Shown: positions 60,418-64,000 of the stretch, in pieces
How the letters are laid out: each line of letters opens with the position of its first letter
Position numbering within the stretch: the first letter of the stretch is position 1
Assembly (NCBI RefSeq): GCF_014205255.1
Contig: NZ_JACHNE010000001.1
Location: 806,001-870,000, forward strand
Length of the DNA stretch: 64,000 bases
Direction: 5' to 3'
Origin: Streptomyces caelestis
Lineage (GTDB): Bacteria > Actinomycetota > Actinomycetes > Streptomycetales > Streptomycetaceae
Translations under genes and position numbers: made by a program
Notes under the pieces: model-generated
The model's input: only the letters and a program-made list of their open reading frames with translations
What the model was told of the DNA's origin: nothing
Database searches by the model: none

Positions 60418-62346
60418 TCAGGGCACCGACTCCCGTATGCCGTCGGGGAAGCGGATCTCCACGCTCCCGTCGGCTCCGGTCCATACTCGGGCGCCCTCGA
60501 CCAGGGCGTGCGCCACCGGGTCGGCACTGAGCACGACCAGTGTCACCATCAGGCGCGTACCTCCGGGGTGGGACGGCAGCGTCAGGAGCGGCGTCGCCGA
60601 GTGGTGCCCGTACGCATTGCTGCCCACGGCCGCTACGACCGCGCCCTCGTCGTCGCCCCACCCGTGCAGGCCGATGAGCGTGCTGGTCAGGCCGTCCGGG
60701 CGGCGGGCCAGGGCCCAGCCGGGGCCGGTCCGGGCGGCCGGTGGCGCGGTGTCGTCGGCGACGGCCCAGCCGCCCTCGCGCACGGGCGTGCCGGGGGGCG
60801 CGTCGACGCGATGCACCCGGACCTCCCAGGGGCCGTGCACCACGCTGACCGTCTCGATGCGGTGTCCTTCGCTGTCGCCCGGGAGCAGGGCCCGGTGCCA
60901 GGAGGCGGCCCGGGGGCCGTCGACGCCGAGGGGGTGGATGCGGCCGCGGGGGGTGGGGGTGCCGTCGGGGGCGAGCAGCGCGATGTGGTTGTCGGGGCCC
61001 ACCCGCGGTGCCGGTGGTGTCTCGGGGGCCGTGGCGCTGGAGTAGGCGAAGCGGGCGTAGTGGGGACTGTCGTCGGCGGCCGCCGGTGGGGGCGGCAGGC
61101 GGTCACTGCCGTGGTTGACGAGCCGGACGATCCCGTCGGCGGCGGTGGAGTGCAGCAGCCAGCCCGGCGCCGGTAACGAGAGGCGCACGTCGGCCGTCTC
61201 CACCGGGCCGGGTTCCTCGGGCGCCGTCCACACGGGGTGGTCGGCGGGCAGGAGCAGGCCGAGGAAGGCCTTGCTCGCCCAGTACGGGGAGGCGGGGCCC
61301 GAGTACCGCTGGGTGACGGGGAGGAAGGGGCCGTACCAGCCGAGCGTGAGCAGCCCGTGCTCGTCGGGCACGCCGCGCTCGGCGAAGTGCTTCAGCGCGC
61401 CGGAGGCCAGGCGGCGGGTGCGGCCGGGCGGCAGCGGGGTGGCGTCGGAGAGGACACCCGCCCACAGGGGGGCCGCCGTCGCGAACCGGTAGGTGAGGGA
61501 GCGGCCCTGGTGGACCGGTGCGCCGTCGGCGCCGAAGAAGTGCTGGTGGTCGTGGAGGAACGAGCGCAGGCGCCTTTGGTGTTCCGCCACCAGCCGGGGG
61601 TCGGCGCGCGGCCCCGCGATACGGGCCCACAGGACCGGGTACAGGTGCAGCGCCCAGGCGTTGTAGTAGTCGAACTTGCGGCCGTCGCCGTCGGTGTACC
61701 AGCCGTCGCCCCGGTACCAGTCCTCCAGGCGTGCCAGGCCCGCGTCGATCTCGCTGCGGCTGTGCGGGGCGCCGACGGAGGCGAGGAACTCCTCGGTGAT
61801 GACCTGGAACAGCCGCCAGTTGGAGTCGTTGACCACGGCTCCGACGAAACCGCCCAGCCAGTCGGCGACCCGCTGCCGTACCCGGTCGTCGAGCCGGTCC
61901 CAGAGCCAGGGGCGGGTCTCGTGCAGGGCGATCGCGAGGGACGCGGCCTCCACCATGGGCTGGGACCGGTCGGTGATGGGCGGCCAGCGGTCGGGGCCGC
62001 GCGGGTCGGTGCCGGCCGCGAGCCCGGCCGCGTACCGCTCGATCAGCCCGGACACACCCTGCCCGCCCGAACCGGCGATACGGAACGCGGCCAGCAGGAA
62101 GGAGCGGGCGAACCCTTCGAGACCGTCCGACCAGGGCCCGGAGTGGCTGGGCGGGCCGGGCAGCCGGTACTGGGCCAGGCCCGGGGAGGCGTACGGCGTG
62201 AGGGCGTCGAGGAGGCGGTCGGCGATGGCCTCCCAGTGGGCGCGGGTCCAGCCGGTGAGGGGCGAGGTCAGCGGGTCCGGGGGTGGCAGGTGGGGCAGGT
62301 GGGGGAGGTGCGTCGGGTCGGGGAGCGACACGTGCGGCGCGCTCAT
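60418..62346 (-). CDS. DUF2264-family protein
   Basis: This is a 642-residue cytoplasmic protein without a signal peptide. The first roughly 400 residues are helix-rich and match DUF2264: YRLPGPPSHSGPWSDGLEGF, DRSQPMVEAASLAIAL, and YTDGDGRKFDYYNAWALHLY. This looks like an (alpha/alpha) barrel as in unsaturated-uronide or glycan hydrolases. A beta-rich C-terminal part follows. DUF2264 genes usually sit with polysaccharide-use loci, so a glycan hydrolase role is inferred, not shown. GGAGG is about 12 bp upstream of the ATG. It is downstream of a LacI gene. Confidence 0.78.
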   Translation of the reverse strand: MSAPHVSLPDPTHLPHLPHLPPPDPLTSPLTGWTRAHWEAIADRLLDALTPYASPGLAQYRLPGPPSHSGPWSDGLEGFARSFLLAAFRIAGSGGQGVSGLIERYAAGLAAGTDPRGPDRWPPITDRSQPMVEAASLAIALHETRPWLWDRLDDRVRQRVADWLGGFVGAVVNDSNWRLFQVITEEFLASVGAPHSRSEIDAGLARLEDWYRGDGWYTDGDGRKFDYYNAWALHLYPVLWARIAGPRADPRLVAEHQRRLRSFLHDHQHFFGADGAPVHQGRSLTYRFATAAPLWAGVLSDATPLPPGRTRRLASGALKHFAERGVPDEHGLLTLGWYGPFLPVTQRYSGPASPYWASKAFLGLLLPADHPVWTAPEEPGPVETADVRLSLPAPGWLLHSTAADGIVRLVNHGSDRLPPPPAAADDSPHYARFAYSSATAPETPPAPRVGPDNHIALLAPDGTPTPRGRIHPLGVDGPRAASWHRALLPGDSEGHRIETVSVVHGPWEVRVHRVDAPPGTPVREGGWAVADDTAPPAARTGPGWALARRPDGLTSTLIGLHGWGDDEGAVVAAVGSNAYGHHSATPLLTLPSHPGGTRLMVTLVVLSADPVAHALVEGARVWTGADGSVEIRFPDGIRESVP

Positions 62347-62368
62347 GCGGGTGCGGTTCCTCCGTTGG

Positions 62369-63436
62369 TCACAGGGCACGCCCGGGCGGGGGCGCGCCGA
62401 CGCTGTCGCGTACGACGATGTGGGTGCCGAGCAGATGGTGGGCCCCGGCGGCGTGCTCGGGGTCGCGCAGCGCGATGCGCACGGCGGCGCGGCCGAGTTC
62501 CTCCGCGGGGGTGCGGACGGTGGTGAGGGGCGGGTTGAAGTCCTCGGCGAGCGGGATGTCGTTGTAGCCGACGACCGAGATGTCGCCGGGGACGCGCAGT
62601 CCGGCGTCGGCGATGGCCCGCAGGGCGCCGGCGGCGACCATGTCGTCCCCGGCGAAGACAGCGGTGAACTCCCGCCCGGCCTTGAGGAGTTCGGTCATCG
62701 CCCGGTGACCGGCGGCCCTGCCGAGTCCGCAGTCGACGACGTGTGCGGCCTCGGGCGGCAGCCCGTGCTCGGCGAGGGCGGCCCGGTAGCCGGCGACACG
62801 GGCGTCGAGGGCGGTGTTGCCGGGCAGTCCGCCGAGGAAGACGATCCTGCGGTGGCCGGCCGACAGCAGATGGGCGGTGATGGCGCGGGCCCCGGCCTCG
62901 TTGTCGAACTCGACGACGAGGGCGGGGATCTCGGGGTCGGGCGCGGGCCGGCCGCAGAGCACGAGCCGGGCTCCGGAGGAGTCGAGGGCGTGGGCGTAGT
63001 GGGCGACGCGCTCGCGGTAGGCGTCGTCCTCGACGACCCCGCCGACCAGGATCACCAGCCGGGCGCCCTCCTCCCGCATGAGCTGCACGAACTCCATCTC
63101 GCGCTGCGCGGCGCCGCCGGTGGCGCCGACCACGCAGAGCCAGCCGCGGTCGGCGGCCTCCGCCTCCACGCCCTCGGCGACCTGGGCGTAGAAGGGGCTG
63201 GTGACCTGGCGGACCACGACGGCGGCCATCTTGCGGCCGCCGCCGACCAGGGCGCGGGCGTGCGCGTTGGCCACGTAGTCGAGGTCGCGGGCCGCGCGCA
63301 GGACCCGGGCCCGGGTCGCCGCGGGCACCGGGTGGTTGCCGCTGAGCGCGCGGGAGGCGGTGGCCGTCGACACGCCCGCCCGCTCGGCGACCTCGCGGAT
63401 CGTGACCCGTCCCTTGGACACCATGTCGTTCCCCAT
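62369..63436 (-). CDS. LacI-family transcriptional repressor
   Basis: This is a 355-residue regulator. The N-terminal helix-turn-helix and hinge are TIREVAERAGVSTATASRAL, then DLDYVANAHARALVGGG. The periplasmic-binding-protein-like ligand domain has MAAVVVRQVTSPFYAQVAEG and VVGYNDIPLAEDFNPPLTTV. The ATG at 63436 has GAGGAG 9 bp upstream; an internal ATG at 63424 is an alternative. It lies between DUF2264 and an ABC binding protein on one strand. The repressed locus is probably this one, and possibly the operon with a LacI operator near 52960. Confidence 0.88.
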   Translation of the reverse strand: MGNDMVSKGRVTIREVAERAGVSTATASRALSGNHPVPAATRARVLRAARDLDYVANAHARALVGGGRKMAAVVVRQVTSPFYAQVAEGVEAEAADRGWLCVVGATGGAAQREMEFVQLMREEGARLVILVGGVVEDDAYRERVAHYAHALDSSGARLVLCGRPAPDPEIPALVVEFDNEAGARAITAHLLSAGHRRIVFLGGLPGNTALDARVAGYRAALAEHGLPPEAAHVVDCGLGRAAGHRAMTELLKAGREFTAVFAGDDMVAAGALRAIADAGLRVPGDISVVGYNDIPLAEDFNPPLTTVRTPAEELGRAAVRIALRDPEHAAGAHHLLGTHIVVRDSVGAPPPGRAL

Positions 63437-63467
63437 CCCCCGCGTCTCCTCTTCCGCCCACCGCTGT

Positions 63468-64000
63468 TCAGGCGTTGGCCGCGTAGTCCTTCGCGTACTC
63501 CTCGGCCATTCTGTCGCCGCCCCGGCTCCGCCACTTCTTCACCGCCGCGTCCCACTCGGACATCGGCAGTCGTCCGGCGATGATGCCGGTGATCGTGTCG
63601 TCCAGGAACGTCTTGAGGGTGGCGCCCTGGGAGTTGTTCGTCGCGGACTGGAGCCCGAAGGAGGCGTCGCGGATGGCATGCGGTACGACCTTGCGCTGCC
63701 AGGCGTGCAGGGCGCGCACGGCGTCGGGCATGCCGGGCACGAAGAGTACCTGGGGGCCTTCGGCGAGGTACTTCAGCGGCAGGTTGGTGTTGTTCTCGAC
63801 CTCGCCCAGCTTGGTGGGTCCGGGCGAGCCGTCCTTGCCGCGGGTGAAGTGGACGCCCTCGACTCCGTAGTGGACGAGTTCCCACTCCTGACTGCCGAAG
63901 GGCGCGGCGAGGTAGTCGAGGATGCGCAGCAGCAGTTCGATGCGCTCCTTCTTGGCCTGCTTCAGGACGGTGTAGCCGAAGGAGCGGCGGGCGGCGACGA
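63468..64000 (-). CDS. Sugar ABC transporter substrate-binding protein, 3' part (cut by window edge)
   Basis: Only the C-terminal roughly 176 residues are present; the gene continues past the right end. The visible part reads LLRILDYLAAPFGSQEWELV, FTRGKDGSPGPTKLGEVEN and then WDAAVKKWRSRGGDRMAEEY before the stop. These match the C-terminal lobe of extracellular family-1 binding proteins (LplA type), which capture oligosaccharides. No lipobox can be seen because the N-terminus is missing. It is upstream of the LacI and DUF2264 genes in one likely operon. Confidence 0.8.
   Translation of the reverse strand, partial: VAARRSFGYTVLKQAKKERIELLLRILDYLAAPFGSQEWELVHYGVEGVHFTRGKDGSPGPTKLGEVENNTNLPLKYLAEGPQVLFVPGMPDAVRALHAWQRKVVPHAIRDASFGLQSATNNSQGATLKTFLDDTITGIIAGRLPMSEWDAAVKKWRSRGGDRMAEEYAKDYAANA

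Overview
The window looks like a stretch of Streptomyces chromosome. GC content is very high, third positions are almost always G or C, GTG starts are common, and many genes have ATGA or GTGA stop/start overlaps. Several genes belong to families typical of the genus: a tandem TerD protein, a Pro/Gln-rich short protein like those usually annotated DUF6643, an Rv1733c-like membrane protein, IS701 and IS1182 elements, and repeated LacI/DeoR/TetR-controlled sugar loci. No rRNA, tRNA or CRISPR array was recognised. The genus is inferred from these traits; no species is claimed.

Left part (1-22 kb): mostly conserved housekeeping or accessory genes. A PucR/GAF regulator is paired with 3-hydroxybutyrate dehydrogenase. 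They are followed by a Nudix hydrolase, apolipoprotein N-acyltransferase, an orphan O-antigen-ligase-like protein, a small membrane protein, a glutamate-racemase homologue, an orphan HpnB-type glycosyltransferase, a two-domain TerD protein, a MOSC protein, and an unusual beta-helix/AAA+ fusion that converges on a multi-pass membrane hydrolase. Next come a DeoR regulator, an SRPBCC protein, a PLP enzyme of the Cds1 cysteine desulfhydrase type, and a GHKL anti-sigma-like kinase.

Middle (22-36 kb): an accessory zone with gene remnants (a truncated glycosyltransferase, a frameshifted LysR gene) and small self-regulated operons. One is TetR-DUF4865-phosphotriesterase-like, with a 20-bp operator. 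Another is TetR-MFS-SDR, with two matching operators. A ROK repressor, AlkB, an RlmG-like methyltransferase and an aga-type sugar module (class II aldolase, SIS isomerase, divergent DeoR regulator with direct repeats) follow.

36-39.3 kb: a stack of three mobile units joined at CTAG sites: a 138-bp MITE-like palindromic-end element, an IS701-family IS (1417 bp) and an IS1182-family IS (1707 bp, perfect 20-bp ends). The stack sits 38 bp upstream of a GH15 glucoamylase/trehalase gene.

41-46 kb: a copper locus. A His-rich secreted protein is divergent from copZ-copA, with two CsoR-type boxes in the shared promoter region. A methyltransferase and a PAP2 phosphatase follow.

46-53 kb: one tightly overlapping seven-gene operon (Gfo/Idh oxidoreductase, PmoA/DUF6807, cupin, ABC binding protein, two permeases, DUF624-like), preceded by a LacI-type operator. 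It probably imports and oxidises an unidentified sugar.

53-64 kb: a secreted TAP-like peptidase with a strong terminator, a hemerythrin protein, a small hydrophobic protein, an acetyltransferase, and about 1 kb of gene debris (a peptidase S9 remnant and an aminoglycoside-phosphotransferase remnant). After these come a complete tctCBA tricarboxylate transporter with a 40-bp palindromic terminator, and a second sugar locus (DUF2264, LacI, ABC binding protein) cut by the window edge.
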